NCBI RefSeq assembly: GCF_001558695.1
Contig: NZ_LNTU01000034.1
Coordinates: 1 to 64,000 of the forward strand
Source: Paramesorhizobium deserti
GTDB taxonomy: Bacteria; Pseudomonadota; Alphaproteobacteria; Rhizobiales; Rhizobiaceae
Length of the DNA: 64,000 bases
Direction of reading: 5' to 3'
Each line of letters starts with the position of its first letter. The stretch's first letter is position 1. Shown piece after piece: positions 51,411 to 61,989 of this stretch. The notes below the pieces were generated by a model. It saw nothing but the letters and a program-made list of their open reading frames with translations. It was not told the DNA's origin and did not search any database. A program made the translations under genes and the position numbers.

Positions 51411-52175
51411 CTAGTTGCAGGAGATTGTAAAATCCTCATTTTCCGCAGCTTTTTCATTTTTATCCCGCTGCGTCCCATAGGCAATAAAAAAGAGATCGAC
51501 CGCTGACGTCACGTTCTTTCGTATCCGATCGGGGCTCGGCTCCTCGGCCATCGCGCCGAACAGGCGCTGCCGGTAAATGCCGGCCAGGAACAATTCCGAC
51601 AGCTGATGAGCGGCAAGCTCGGTGTCGGAGATTGCGAGCTGCCCCGCCGCAACCTGTTCGTCGAGGAATTTCTTGAACAACGCCTTTCCACGTTTCGGCC
51701 CACGTTCGTAGAAACGTGCCCCCACTTCCGGCATCCGCTCCGCGACACCGATCACGATACGCTGGGCGCGGATAACCGGTTCTGATGTGATGAGTGTTAC
51801 GAGCGATATGCCGAACTTGACCAGTGCTTCGCGGCCCGAAAGCCCACGTTCGATATCCGTCATCAGGCTGGCGAATATCGAAGCGCGATCTTCCTCACAC
51901 AGAGCCTCGAACAGCTCTTCCTTGCCATTGAAATAGACATAGATCGTGCCCTTGGAGACACCCGCCTCCCGCGTTATGTCATTGACACTGGCGGCATCGA
52001 AACCCATTCGCATGAAAACGCGGCGCGCGCCTTCGAGGATCTGCTTGCGCTTCGCCGGATCCTGACCCGCCCCGAGCCTGTGCTGGCGCAGGCAGACGGG
52101 CTCTTCCTCCCCGAGCTTGTCGGTGAGGTTCGGTGCGGCTTTATTTTCGCGAATCATTCTTTCACTCTTTACCAT
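51411..52175 (-). CDS. TetR-family transcriptional regulator of the adjacent efflux pump
   Basis: About 254 residues from ATG 52175. The TetR N-terminal DNA-binding domain is clear (KRKQILEGARRVFMRMGFDAASVNDI, TREAGVSKGTIYVYFNGKEELFEAL), preceded by an unusual 45-residue N-terminal extension. The C-terminal ligand domain has the family length. A later start (52157, MIRENK) is possible. Divergent from the EmrAB-like pump, with two identical palindromes GAACCAATCGGTTC in the gap, so it most likely represses both itself and the pump. Confidence 0.9.
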   Translation of the reverse strand: MVKSERMIRENKAAPNLTDKLGEEEPVCLRQHRLGAGQDPAKRKQILEGARRVFMRMGFDAASVNDITREAGVSKGTIYVYFNGKEELFEALCEEDRASIFASLMTDIERGLSGREALVKFGISLVTLITSEPVIRAQRIVIGVAERMPEVGARFYERGPKRGKALFKKFLDEQVAAGQLAISDTELAAHQLSELFLAGIYRQRLFGAMAEEPSPDRIRKNVTSAVDLFFIAYGTQRDKNEKAAENEDFTISCN

Positions 52176-52180
52176 TTTTC

Positions 52181-52251
52181 GAACCAATCGGTTCGATCCC
52201 CCTTGATATGGCGCTTGCGCTGATCTAAGTCAACATCGAACCAATCGGTTC
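52181..52251. promoter_or_regulatory. two identical TetR-type operators
   Basis: GAACCAATCGGTTC occurs at 52181-52194, just before the tetR start, and at 52238-52251, 36 bp before the hlyD-like start, centre-to-centre 57 bp. Each is a perfect palindrome of the AACCNNNCGGTT kind bound by AcrR-subfamily TetR repressors. Confidence 0.85.
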
Positions 52252-52286
52252 ATTGCCGATGAGATCCATAGAAAGTCATCGTTCCC

Positions 52287-53540
52287 ATGTCAGTTTCCAG
52301 ATCCGCTTCAAAGGCCGATGAGAGCGGCGAGGTCCGCTCATTTCCTGTAGCGAAGCAGGAGCAGCACGCAGATGGTACCGCTCGCCGGGAGCCTGCTCAT
52401 GCGGAGCAGCCGACGCCGACTGTCAAACCACAGGTTGACGCGGGCGACGACAGATCATCCAAATCGGACGGAAAGAAGAAAGGGATCGGCAGACGGTTTG
52501 TGCTGCCCTTGCTGCTTGCCGCCGCGCTCGCAGGCGGCGGTTGGTATGGCTACGACTATTGGACTGAAGGCCGTTTTCTGGTGACCACCGACGATGCCTA
52601 TGTGCAGGGCGACATTGCCGCCATATCGCCGAAGGTGACCGGCTATATCGAGAAGGTCCCGGTTTCCGCCAATCAGATCGTCAAGGCCGGAGACGTGCTC
52701 TTTCAGCTCGACAATGGCGATTACCGCATCGCAAAAGAGGAAGCCGAGGCAAGGATCGCGACCCAGCATGAGACGCTGACCAGCATCGCGGCCCAGATCA
52801 AGGCGGCCCAGGCATCGCTCCAGCAGGCCGAAGCGGCGAAGCTCTCTGCCGACGCCGTGGCCACCAATGCCAAGGCGACGATGGAGCGTGCCCAGCAACT
52901 GCACAATACGCGCTTCGCCTCCCAGTCCGATCTCGACAACGCCACATCGGCCCTTAACCAGGCGAACGCCAATCTGGCGGGTGCCGAGGCGCAGATCGCG
53001 GCCGCTGAGGCCAATATCGGGGTGCTGCAGGCGCAATATAAAGAGGCCGAAAGCAGCTTACGGTCGCTCGAGCTTGCCCGCGACAAAGCGGAACGCGATC
53101 TCTCCTTCACCACGATCCGCGCCCCCTTCGATGGCGTTGTGGGCAATCTCTCGGGCAAGCTCGGCGATCTCGTCAGTGCCGGTCAAAGGATAGCGGCGCT
53201 CGTGCCCGTTGATCATCTCTATATCGACGCCAACTACAAGGAAACGCAGCTCGCCGGCATCAAGCCCGGCGAGAAGGTGCGCATTTCGGTCGACGCACTG
53301 GATGGCGAAACCTTCGAGGGAACCGTCGCGTCGATTTCACCTGCGTCCGGCTCGGTCTTCTCCCTGCTTCCCGCTGAAAACGCCACGGGCAATTTCACCA
53401 AGATCGTCCAGCGCGTTCCAGTCCGCATTTCCATTCCCCCCGAGGCGCTTGCCACCGGCAAGTTCCGCGCCGGTTTGAGCGCTATCGTCAGCGTTGACAC
53501 GCGGACTGCACCGGATGAAACGACGGTGGCCTCGAAATAA
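52287..53540 (+). CDS. HlyD/EmrA-family efflux membrane-fusion protein
   Basis: 417 residues. A charged cytoplasmic N-terminus (about 70 residues, longer than usual) precedes one transmembrane helix (FVLPLLLAAALAGGGWYGY). The biotinyl-lipoyl-like part (TDDAYVQGDIAAISPKVTGYIEKVPV), a long coiled-coil hairpin (residues about 145-265) and the beta barrel (FTTIRAPFDGVVGNLSGKLGDLVSAGQ) follow. It links the MFS pump to an outer-membrane channel not encoded here. First gene of the pump operon, under the TetR operators. Confidence 0.92.
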   Translation: MSVSRSASKADESGEVRSFPVAKQEQHADGTARREPAHAEQPTPTVKPQVDAGDDRSSKSDGKKKGIGRRFVLPLLLAAALAGGGWYGYDYWTEGRFLVTTDDAYVQGDIAAISPKVTGYIEKVPVSANQIVKAGDVLFQLDNGDYRIAKEEAEARIATQHETLTSIAAQIKAAQASLQQAEAAKLSADAVATNAKATMERAQQLHNTRFASQSDLDNATSALNQANANLAGAEAQIAAAEANIGVLQAQYKEAESSLRSLELARDKAERDLSFTTIRAPFDGVVGNLSGKLGDLVSAGQRIAALVPVDHLYIDANYKETQLAGIKPGEKVRISVDALDGETFEGTVASISPASGSVFSLLPAENATGNFTKIVQRVPVRISIPPEALATGKFRAGLSAIVSVDTRTAPDETTVASK

Positions 53541-53580
53541 GGCAACCACGACCGCGGGCAATTCAATGGAGTGAGCCGTC

Positions 53581-55167
53581 ATGGCCACCACGACCACAGC
53601 CGGTATGCCGACGCCCCAGGCTCCCGCCGATGATCGCATAGATCCGAAAAAGGCCATTGCCTTCCTGGCGATGGTCTTCGGCATGTTCATGGCCATTCTG
53701 GATATTCAGATCGTCTCGGCGTCGCTGGCGGAAATCCAGGCAGGGCTGAGCGCCAGTACCGACGAGATATCCTGGGTCCAGACCGCCTATCTGATCGCGG
53801 AGGTCATCATGATCCCGCTTTCGGGCTTTCTCGGGCGGCTCATGTCGACGCGCGTCCTGTTTACCATATCGGCCGCCGGCTTCACGCTTGCCAGCATCCT
53901 TTGTGCGACGGCGACCAGCATCGATCAGATGATCGTGTACCGGGCGATACAGGGTTTCATCGGTGGCGGCATGATCCCGAGCGTGTTCGCCGCCGCCTTC
54001 ACCATCTTTCCTCCATCGAAACGCTCCATCGTCTCGCCGATGATCGGCCTTGTCGCCACGCTCGCCCCCACCATCGGGCCGACGGTCGGCGGCTATCTCA
54101 GCGACGCTTTTTCCTGGCATTGGCTGTTTCTCGTCAATGTCGGCCCCGGCATCCTCGTGGCGATCGCCGCGTGGAACCTCATCGATTTCGACGAAGGCGA
54201 CCGCTCACTCCTCGATAAATTCGACTGGTGGGGCCTGGCGGGCATGGCGGCCTTCCTCGGCTCGCTCGAATACGTTCTGGAAGAAGGCCCTCGCAACGAC
54301 TGGCTGCAGGATGATGTGATCCTGTTGTTCAGCATCGTTCTCGCCATCGGCGCCATCATCTTCTTCTACCGCGTCTTTACCCAGGAAGAGCCGATCGTCG
54401 ATCTGCGCGCCTTCACCAATGTCAACTTCGCCTTCGGCTCGGTATTCTCCTTCGTCATGGGTGTCGGCCTCTATGGCCTGACTTATCTTTATCCGCTCTA
54501 TCTCAGCCAGATCCGCGGCTATGACGCGCTGATGATCGGCGAAGCGCTGTTTGTCAGCGGCCTTGCCATGTTCATGACTGCGCCGGTGGCGGGCTTCCTC
54601 TCCAACCGCATGGATTCGCGCCTGATGATGATGATCGGGTTCCTCGGCTTTGCCGCGGGCACATGGACGATGACCGGACTGACGGCCGATTGGGATTTCC
54701 ACGAGCTTCTGCTCCCGCAGATCCTGCGCGGCTGCTCGCTCATGCTCTGCATGGTGCCAATCAACAATCTCGCGCTCGGCACATTGCCGCCCTCGCGCCT
54801 GAAGAACGCCTCGGGTCTCTTCAACCTGACGCGCAATCTCGGCGGCGCCGTCGGCCTCGCCGTCATCAACACCGTCCTGACCAGACGCGCCGACATGCAC
54901 TATGCCCGCTTGGCGGAACATATCAGCTGGGGCAACCGGGAGGCAGAGGACATGCTTGCCAGCATGGCCGCAAGGTTCAACGCCGCCGGCATTGACGGCA
55001 ATACCGCCGCCCTCGCCAGGATTTCCGGACTGGTCCGCCAGCAGGCGACGCTCATGTCCTTCATAGACGTCTTCTTCATCCTGACGCTGCTGTTCGCGTC
55101 TTTGGCGGTCTTCGCTATTCTCTTGCGCAAGCCGGGCCAGCAGGCGGGCGGTGGCGGTGGCCATTAA
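53581..55167 (+). CDS. EmrB/QacA-family multidrug efflux transporter (DHA2, 14 TMS)
   Basis: 528 residues, MFS drug:H+ antiporter-2. Motifs are LDIQIVSASLAEIQAGLSASTDEISWVQTAYLIAEVIMIPLSGFLGRLMSTR (motif D1/A region, about residues 38-90) and VLAPTIGPTVGGYLSD-like (motif C, here ATLAPTIGPTVGGYLSD). About fourteen hydrophobic helices. 40 bp after the EmrA-like gene. The substrate is unknown; EmrAB pumps export hydrophobic compounds or host-derived toxic molecules. Confidence 0.93.
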   Translation: MATTTTAGMPTPQAPADDRIDPKKAIAFLAMVFGMFMAILDIQIVSASLAEIQAGLSASTDEISWVQTAYLIAEVIMIPLSGFLGRLMSTRVLFTISAAGFTLASILCATATSIDQMIVYRAIQGFIGGGMIPSVFAAAFTIFPPSKRSIVSPMIGLVATLAPTIGPTVGGYLSDAFSWHWLFLVNVGPGILVAIAAWNLIDFDEGDRSLLDKFDWWGLAGMAAFLGSLEYVLEEGPRNDWLQDDVILLFSIVLAIGAIIFFYRVFTQEEPIVDLRAFTNVNFAFGSVFSFVMGVGLYGLTYLYPLYLSQIRGYDALMIGEALFVSGLAMFMTAPVAGFLSNRMDSRLMMMIGFLGFAAGTWTMTGLTADWDFHELLLPQILRGCSLMLCMVPINNLALGTLPPSRLKNASGLFNLTRNLGGAVGLAVINTVLTRRADMHYARLAEHISWGNREAEDMLASMAARFNAAGIDGNTAALARISGLVRQQATLMSFIDVFFILTLLFASLAVFAILLRKPGQQAGGGGGH

Positions 55168-55181
55168 AGGCACGGCCACCG
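55155..55181 (+). terminator. hairpin spanning the stop codon of the efflux operon
   Basis: CGGTGGCC (55155-55162) pairs with GGCCACCG (55174-55181), with the TAA stop in the loop, followed by TAATTT. Likely terminator, though the T run is short. Confidence 0.6.
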
Positions 55182-55457
55182 TAATTTCCCAAGAAATTGG
55201 GGCAAATCTGCTGGTTTTTGCTCTTCGTCGGGTGTTTTCCACTACGTCACAGAGATGAAATATATTTGTCATAATTCGTAAATTACCAAAACGGATCAAT
55301 TGCTAAGCCCCGGGAAAAGTGGTTCACTTCCTGCTGCTACGAGGTCCTGCACCGACAGCGGCTGTCATCCAATTGTCATTCGATGAGACTATCGGGAGGG
55401 CGCGGATGCTGGAATCGAGCCAATGGCGTTCGCCGTTCCAAACAGGGGAGTTATTTT
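55182..55457. other. gene-free stretch before the binding-protein gene
   Basis: About 275 bp with no convincing gene. It contains a small hairpin CCCAA-GAAA-TTGGG (55188-55201) and an AT-rich segment around 55240-55300 that probably holds the promoter of the following ABC operon. Readings through it are short and shadow-like. Confidence 0.6.
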
Positions 55458-56561
55458 ATGCTTGGGTATTCAGCACGATTGCTGTCTCTATCGACCGCTC
55501 TCGCCATCGTCGGCACGAGTGTCGCCGCCGCGGAGCCATCCGCCGAACTTATCGCCGCCGCCAAGGCCGAGGGTCAGTTGACGACCATCGCGCTGCCCCA
55601 CGACTGGTGCGGATATGGCGCCCTGATCACCGGCTTCAAGGAGAAGTACGGCATCGAAATCAACGAACTCAATCCGGATGCGGGATCGGGCGACGAGATC
55701 GAGGCGATCAAGGCCAACAAGGACAATAAGGGCCCGCAGGCCCCTGACGTCATCGACGTCGGCTTCTCCTTCGGCCCCTCCGCCAAGGCCGAAGGCCTGA
55801 CGCAGCCCTATAAGGTTTCCACCTGGGATTCGATCCCGGACAATGCGAAGGATCCGGAAGGCCACTGGTATGGCGACTATTACGGCGTCCTTGCATTCGA
55901 GGTGAATAAGGACATCATCGACAATGTTCCGCAGGACTGGTCGGACCTGCTCAAGGACGATTACAAGAACTCCGTGGCGCTGGCGGGCGATCCGCGAGCC
56001 TCCAACCAGGCCATTCTCGGTGTTTACGCCGCTGGCCTCTCCACCGGCGCGGAAGCGGGAGCCAAGGCTGGCGAAGCAGGTCTTGATTTCTTCAAGCAGC
56101 TGAACGCCAAGGGCAATTTCGTGCCTGTTATTGGCAAAGCCGCGTCTCTGGCACAGGGCTCCACGCCCATCCTGATCCGCTGGGACTACAACGCCCTTTC
56201 TGATCGCGACACCCTGAACGGCAATCCAGAGGTCGAAGTCGTCGTGCCGAAGTCCGGCGTCGTCGCCGGTGTATACGTTCAGGCGATCAGCGCCTATGCG
56301 CCGCATCCCAATGCCGCCAAGCTGTGGATGGAACATCTTTATTCCGACGAAGGCCAGCTCGCCTGGCTGAAGGGCTATTGCCATCCGATCCGCTTCAATG
56401 ATCTCGTCAAGAACGGCAAGGTTCCTCAGGAGCTCCTCGACAAGCTGCCTCCGGCGGAAGCTTACGAGAAGGCCGTCTTCCCGACGCTCGACGATCAGAA
56501 GGCCTCGAACGAGGTGATCACCAAGTCCTGGGATAGCGTCGTCGGCGCGAACGTCCAGTAA
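55458..56561 (+). CDS. ABC transporter periplasmic substrate-binding protein (PotD/FbpA-like)
   Basis: About 367 residues from ATG 55458, with GGGGAG 7 bp upstream. The signal peptide ends near SVAAA-EP. Family 1 type-2 binding fold similar to ferric-iron and polyamine binders (FKEKYGIEINELNPDAGSGDE, PDVIDVGFSF, GHWYGDYYGVLAFEVNKDI). The twin-Tyr iron site of FbpA is not obvious, so neither iron nor polyamine can be assigned. Heads a four-gene importer operon. Confidence 0.88.
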   Translation: MLGYSARLLSLSTALAIVGTSVAAAEPSAELIAAAKAEGQLTTIALPHDWCGYGALITGFKEKYGIEINELNPDAGSGDEIEAIKANKDNKGPQAPDVIDVGFSFGPSAKAEGLTQPYKVSTWDSIPDNAKDPEGHWYGDYYGVLAFEVNKDIIDNVPQDWSDLLKDDYKNSVALAGDPRASNQAILGVYAAGLSTGAEAGAKAGEAGLDFFKQLNAKGNFVPVIGKAASLAQGSTPILIRWDYNALSDRDTLNGNPEVEVVVPKSGVVAGVYVQAISAYAPHPNAAKLWMEHLYSDEGQLAWLKGYCHPIRFNDLVKNGKVPQELLDKLPPAEAYEKAVFPTLDDQKASNEVITKSWDSVVGANVQ

Positions 56562-56627
56562 GAAGCTTTTTCCGGCAGGCGGCATGTTGCACAAGACATG
56601 TCGCCTGCCGGAAGGCTATGATCGCCC

Positions 56628-57524
56628 ATGAGCAGCATCCCGGACGCTTCCTCGACCGCCCTCACACCATCGCTTGCGCGGCGCCTGCCGCTCGAATGGC
56701 TGGGCGTGGTCCCGTTTTTCCTTTTCGCCATCATGTTCCTGATCTGGCCGACGTTGTTTCTCATCGTCGGCGCTTTCCAGGATCAGGCCGGCAATTTCAC
56801 GTTCCAGAACATCGCCGATCTTTTCCAGCCCTCCATCATGAGCGCGTACTGGATTTCGATCCGCATCAGCCTCGCCTCGGCGCTCGGCGGCGCACTCATC
56901 GGCTTTTTCCTGGCCTGGGCGATCGTGCTCGGCAGGCTCCCGTCATGGCTGCGGCCGACGGTTCTGACGTTTTCGGGCGTGGCATCGAATTTCGCCGGTG
57001 TTCCTCTCGCCTTTGCCTTTCTCGCGACCCTCGGCCGCACCGGCCTCGTCACAGTGTTGCTCAAGAATTATCTCGGCTTCAATCTCTACGCGACCGGCTT
57101 CAACCTCCTGAGCTTCCTCGGCCTGACGCTCACCTATCTCTTCTTCCAGATACCGCTGATGGTGCTGATCCTCACGCCCGCGCTGGATGGCCTCAAGAAG
57201 GAATGGCGTGAAGCCGCTTCCATTCTCGGTGCCACCTCCACGCAATATTGGCGCATGGTGGCCTTTCCCATCCTCTGGCCGAGCCTGCTCGGCACCAGCC
57301 TTCTCCTTTTCGCAAACGCCTTCGGTGCCATCGCCACTGCCTATGCGCTGACGGGCTCGTCGCTCAATATCGTGCCTATTTTGCTTTATGCGCAGATCCG
57401 CGGTGACGTCCTGCACAATCAGAACCTCGGTTATGCGTTGGCGCTCGGCATGATCGTCATCACTGGCGCCTCCAACGTGCTCTATATCTGGCTGCGGATG
57501 CGCGCGGAAAGGTGGCTGAAATGA
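56628..57524 (+). CDS. ABC transporter permease (PotB-like)
   Basis: 298 residues, six hydrophobic helices. The EAA loop is REAASILGATSTQYWRMVAFPILWPS (about 200-225). N-terminal FFLFAIMFLIWPTLFLIVGAF is the first membrane helix. 66 bp after the binding-protein gene and overlapping the next permease by 4 bp (ATGA). Forms the channel with that permease. Confidence 0.93.
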   Translation: MSSIPDASSTALTPSLARRLPLEWLGVVPFFLFAIMFLIWPTLFLIVGAFQDQAGNFTFQNIADLFQPSIMSAYWISIRISLASALGGALIGFFLAWAIVLGRLPSWLRPTVLTFSGVASNFAGVPLAFAFLATLGRTGLVTVLLKNYLGFNLYATGFNLLSFLGLTLTYLFFQIPLMVLILTPALDGLKKEWREAASILGATSTQYWRMVAFPILWPSLLGTSLLLFANAFGAIATAYALTGSSLNIVPILLYAQIRGDVLHNQNLGYALALGMIVITGASNVLYIWLRMRAERWLK

Positions 57525-58309
57525 AAACCCAGCGCATCGGAGCCTGGATCGCATTCGCCATCGGCGCGATCTATTTCCTTGTGCCGCTGATCGGCACGTT
57601 TGAATTCTCGCTGCGCATGCGGCGCGGCGAATATTCCTTCGATGCTTATCGTGTTGTCTTTTCCGATCCGAACTTTCAGGCGACTTTCGGCTATTCCACG
57701 ATCCTCGGTCTGATGACCATCGTCTTCGGCGTCCTGCTCGTGGTGCCGACCGCCTATTGGATCCGGCTGCGCCTGCCGCACCTGCGCCCCATCGTCGAAT
57801 TCATAACGCTGATGCCGCTGGTGATCCCGGCCATCGTCATCGTCTTCGGCTATTTGAGGATCTATAACTCGTCGTCCATTCTGCCCTTCACCGGATCGCG
57901 CCGGATGACGGACCTGCTCCTGATGTTCGGCTATGTGACGTTGTCGCTGCCCTATATGTACCGCGCCGTCGATACAGCCATGCGCGCGATCGACGTTCGA
58001 ACCCTGACCGAAGCCGCCGAAAGTCTCGGTGCCGGCTGGCCGACAATCCTGTTCAAGGTCATATTTCCAAACGTGCTCTCCGGCGTGTTGAGCGGCGCAT
58101 TCATCACCTTCGCCATCGTCATCGGCGAATTTACGCTGGCCTCGCTTCTCAACCGCCCGGCCTTCGGCCCCTATCTCCAGCTCGTCGGCGCCAACCGCGC
58201 CTATGAGCCTTCCGCCCTCGCGGTCATTTCATTCGCGATCACCTGGTTCAGCATGGCGTTGATCCAGCTCGTATCGCGCCTCAACAAATTCAAAGTACCT
58301 AGCGTCTGA
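57521..58309 (+). CDS. ABC transporter permease (PotC-like)
   Basis: 262 residues from ATG 57521, which overlaps the preceding stop codon (ATGA). Six hydrophobic helices; EAA loop TEAAESLGAGWPTILFKVIFPNVLSG (about 165-190). A GTG three codons earlier is less likely given the coupling pattern. Second membrane subunit of the importer. Confidence 0.93.
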   Translation: MKTQRIGAWIAFAIGAIYFLVPLIGTFEFSLRMRRGEYSFDAYRVVFSDPNFQATFGYSTILGLMTIVFGVLLVVPTAYWIRLRLPHLRPIVEFITLMPLVIPAIVIVFGYLRIYNSSSILPFTGSRRMTDLLLMFGYVTLSLPYMYRAVDTAMRAIDVRTLTEAAESLGAGWPTILFKVIFPNVLSGVLSGAFITFAIVIGEFTLASLLNRPAFGPYLQLVGANRAYEPSALAVISFAITWFSMALIQLVSRLNKFKVPSV

Positions 58310-58320
58310 GAACGGTTCCC

Positions 58321-59382
<1,062 letters not shown>

Positions 59383-59385
59383 AGA

Positions 59386-59409
59386 AAAGCCGCCCGACAG
59401 GGCGGCTTT
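59386..59409. terminator. bidirectional terminator between the ABC operon and gnd
   Basis: AAAGCCGCCC (59386-59395) and GGGCGGCTTT (59400-59409) form a perfect 10-bp stem with a 4-nt loop. A runs on one side and T runs on the other serve both convergent genes. Confidence 0.85.
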
Positions 59410-59439
59410 CATCTCACTTTGCAGTTTATTCCGCCAAGA

Positions 59440-60861
59440 CTAAGCGCCGATATCCGACCATGGTCCGTGGAAATCGCCCTCCCGGTCGAGCCGCTTGAAG
59501 CCATGCGCGCCGAAGAAATCGCGCTGCGCCTGGATGAGATTGGCGGTGCCGCGCGCCTGACGATAGCTGTCGAAATAGCTGAGCGCGGCACTGAGCGCCG
59601 GCACCGGCAGCCCCGAGAGCGCGGCGGTGGAAACAACCGCCCGCAGCGCCGCCGAGCCCTTGGTCATGCGCTCGATGAATGCAGGCGCGAGCAGCAGATT
59701 TTCCGGCGCCCCCTTGTCGAACGCTTCCGCGATGACATCCAGAAACTGCGAGCGGATAATGCAGCCCGCCCGCCAGATGCGGGCGGTAGTGGCAAGCGGC
59801 AGATTCCACTGATATTCCTTCGAGGCCGCCGCCATCACCGCGAAGCCTTGCGCATAAGCGGCGATCTTGCCGGCAAGCAGGCCCTGCTCGAGATCGTCGA
59901 TAAAATGGGCCCGGTCCTGCGGTGAAAGCGCGGCTCCGCCCGAGGGATACGCCTTCTCGGCCACCTGTCGCTCCGCCTTGAGCGCCGAAAGTGACCGCGC
60001 GGCGACCGCGGCTTCGATGCCCGTGGCGGGAACCCCAAGCATCTGCGCCTCGATGGCCGACCAGCGGCCCGTGCCCTTCTGTCCGGCTGAATCCAGAATG
60101 ACGTCCACCGCGGCCTTGCCCGTCTCTGGATCGACGGCGAGCAGCACCTTGGCGGTGATCTCGATCAGGTAGGAATTGAGCGGACCGTCATTCCATTTGG
60201 AAAAGACGCTGCCGATGGCTGGCGCCGAAAGGCCAAGCCCATCGCGCAAGATACCATAGATCTCGGCGATCATCTGCATGTCGGCATATTCGATGCCGTT
60301 ATGGATGGTCTTGACGAAATGTCCCGCGCCATCAGGCCCGAGCAGCGCGCAGCAGGGTTCGCCCTGATATTTGGCGGCAATCGCCGTCAGGACCGGGGAG
60401 ATGCGATCATAGGCTTCTTTAGTGCCACCCACCATGATCGAAGGCCCATGGCGCGCGCCCTCCTCGCCGCCGGAAACGCCCATGCCGACAAACGTCGGAT
60501 CGTCCGTGCCAAGACTGTTCAGGCGGCGGACCGTGTCATGGAAATTGGCATTACCGGCATCGATGATGATGTCGTCGCGCATCAGCAGCGGCTTCAACGC
60601 CTTGATCTCGTGGTCGACCGGATCGCCGGCCTTGATCATAAGGATGATCGGCCGCGGTGCGCGGATGCTGCCGACGAGCTGCTCCAGCGTATCGCATGGG
60701 ATGATCCGGTCCTTCAGTTCCCCGGCATTCTCATGGAACTCGTGGGTCTTCTCGGTTGTGCGGTTATAGACGGCGATGCGGTAACCTTTTTCGGCGATGT
60801 TGAGCGCGAGATTGGCTCCCATGACACCAAGACCGATCAGTCCGATATCCGCTTTTTCCAT
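59440..60861 (-). CDS. gnd: 6-phosphogluconate dehydrogenase, decarboxylating
   Basis: About 473 residues from ATG 60861, with AAGGAAG just upstream. It converts 6-phosphogluconate to ribulose-5-P and CO2 with NADP+. Visible motifs are GLGVMGANLALNIAEKG (nucleotide fold, near 8), VGMGVSGGEEGARHGPSIM (near 125), GHFVKTIHNGIEYADMQ (catalytic Lys/His, near 180) and the long helical C-terminal domain. Long form of the enzyme. Next to an RpiR regulator transcribed in the same direction upstream, which may control it. Confidence 0.96.
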   Translation of the reverse strand: MEKADIGLIGLGVMGANLALNIAEKGYRIAVYNRTTEKTHEFHENAGELKDRIIPCDTLEQLVGSIRAPRPIILMIKAGDPVDHEIKALKPLLMRDDIIIDAGNANFHDTVRRLNSLGTDDPTFVGMGVSGGEEGARHGPSIMVGGTKEAYDRISPVLTAIAAKYQGEPCCALLGPDGAGHFVKTIHNGIEYADMQMIAEIYGILRDGLGLSAPAIGSVFSKWNDGPLNSYLIEITAKVLLAVDPETGKAAVDVILDSAGQKGTGRWSAIEAQMLGVPATGIEAAVAARSLSALKAERQVAEKAYPSGGAALSPQDRAHFIDDLEQGLLAGKIAAYAQGFAVMAAASKEYQWNLPLATTARIWRAGCIIRSQFLDVIAEAFDKGAPENLLLAPAFIERMTKGSAALRAVVSTAALSGLPVPALSAALSYFDSYRQARGTANLIQAQRDFFGAHGFKRLDREGDFHGPWSDIGA

Positions 60862-61005
60862 GACGCTTCCTTTCGGGGATATAATGGGAGATTGGCAGCA
60901 CGACCGTGCCGGAATCACGTTTTCGACTATAGTCGCAACTTAGCGATTTTATTGCGGCAGACAAAGATGTCCGCGCCGCGATGGCGACAAATTGAAGAAG
61001 CCGCG

Positions 61006-61839
61006 CTACTCGCCGCGCAGTTCCTCCATTTCCCGGATGCGCTTGCTGGCAGTCTCCTCGGCATGTCGCGTGATCTCTGCGATCAGCACTTCTGCCACGA
61101 TGAAAAGGGCGGCCGTCGAATCCCATGCAGAGGGAACGCCGGTGCGCCCTGCGATCACATGGCGGGCAAAACGGGCGATCGGGGAAAGCCATTGGTCGGT
61201 CGCAAGCACGATCTCGACGCCGCGCGCCTGCGCCTTTTCGGCAAAACGGATCAGACTTTCCTGGTAGCGACGGATATCGAAGATCATCAGCACGTCGCGC
61301 TTGCCCATATCGATCAACCGGTCGCGCCAATTGCTCTCCTGCCCCTCGAGATGGAACACGTCGGGGCGGATGATCTGCAGATGCGCCGCCATGTAGCGGG
61401 CGATGGGGTCTGTAAACCGTCCACCGACGAGATGAATGCGGCTGCGCGGTCGGCTGAGTAAGGCGACGATTTCGGCGGTCTGCGCCTCGGGCAGATGGCT
61501 GAAGGTCTCGCGGATATTGTCGAGCGTGGCGTCCACCTGCGCAAAGGCACTCTGCGGACGGGCAGATTGGGGCGCCAGATTGCGCGTCAGCGGCGACTGT
61601 ATCTGCGCCGCCAATTCCTCCTGCAGTGCTGCCTGGAATTCGGGATAGCTGGAGAAGCCGAGCCTTGCCACGAAACGCAGTATGGTCGGAGAGCTCACCC
61701 CCGCCTGCGCCGAAAAATCCGCGACCGTCTTGAGGCCGATCAGAGGATAATGGGCGATCAGCGTCTGCGCCGCCCTTCGCTCGCTCGCCGACATGGAGAC
61801 GATCTTCTCGCTGATCAGCTCGGATATGCTTGTTTTCAT
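61006..61839 (-). CDS. RpiR/MurR-family transcriptional regulator with SIS domain
   Basis: About 277 residues from ATG 61839 (MKTSISELISEK), with GGGAG upstream. The N-terminal HTH_6 domain (SASERRAAQTLIAHYPLIGLKTVADFSAQAGVSSPTILRFVARLGF, about 16-61) is followed by a C-terminal SIS sugar-phosphate-binding domain (about 120-250). RpiR regulators sense phosphosugars. Divergent from the amidohydrolase gene and upstream of gnd, so either could be a target; an amino-acid-linked target is suggested by the divergent neighbours. Confidence 0.9.
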   Translation of the reverse strand: MKTSISELISEKIVSMSASERRAAQTLIAHYPLIGLKTVADFSAQAGVSSPTILRFVARLGFSSYPEFQAALQEELAAQIQSPLTRNLAPQSARPQSAFAQVDATLDNIRETFSHLPEAQTAEIVALLSRPRSRIHLVGGRFTDPIARYMAAHLQIIRPDVFHLEGQESNWRDRLIDMGKRDVLMIFDIRRYQESLIRFAEKAQARGVEIVLATDQWLSPIARFARHVIAGRTGVPSAWDSTAALFIVAEVLIAEITRHAEETASKRIREMEELRGE

Positions 61840-61917
61840 TTCTCCCGCCTGCCCCTCCCCTGATGTTTCTTCTCTGCACGGAAGGCAAAGATTCATTTTG
61901 ACAAATCCGGCCGATAT

Positions 61918-61968
61918 GTATCAAATCATACGATACGGGAAATTTAAATAGAGACTGTAACAAACAGT
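61918..61968. promoter_or_regulatory. inverted repeats in the rpiR-amidohydrolase divergent promoter
   Basis: GTATC (61918-61922) with GATAC (61932-61936) and ACTGT (61954-61958) with ACAGT (61964-61968). A TTGACA lies just outside at 61898-61903. These are plausible operator parts for the RpiR regulator, in a 150-bp gap with no gene. Confidence 0.4.
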
Positions 61969-61989
61969 ACAATTCTCGGGGAACATCGA

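Noticed and set aside
54205-55299. 364-codon minus-strand frame opposite the MFS pump
   Set aside because: Antisense shadow; His/Glu/Arg-rich without motifs.
60301-61461. 386-codon plus-strand frame opposite gnd and rpiR
   Set aside because: Lies opposite two recognised genes and translates to a sequence without domains.
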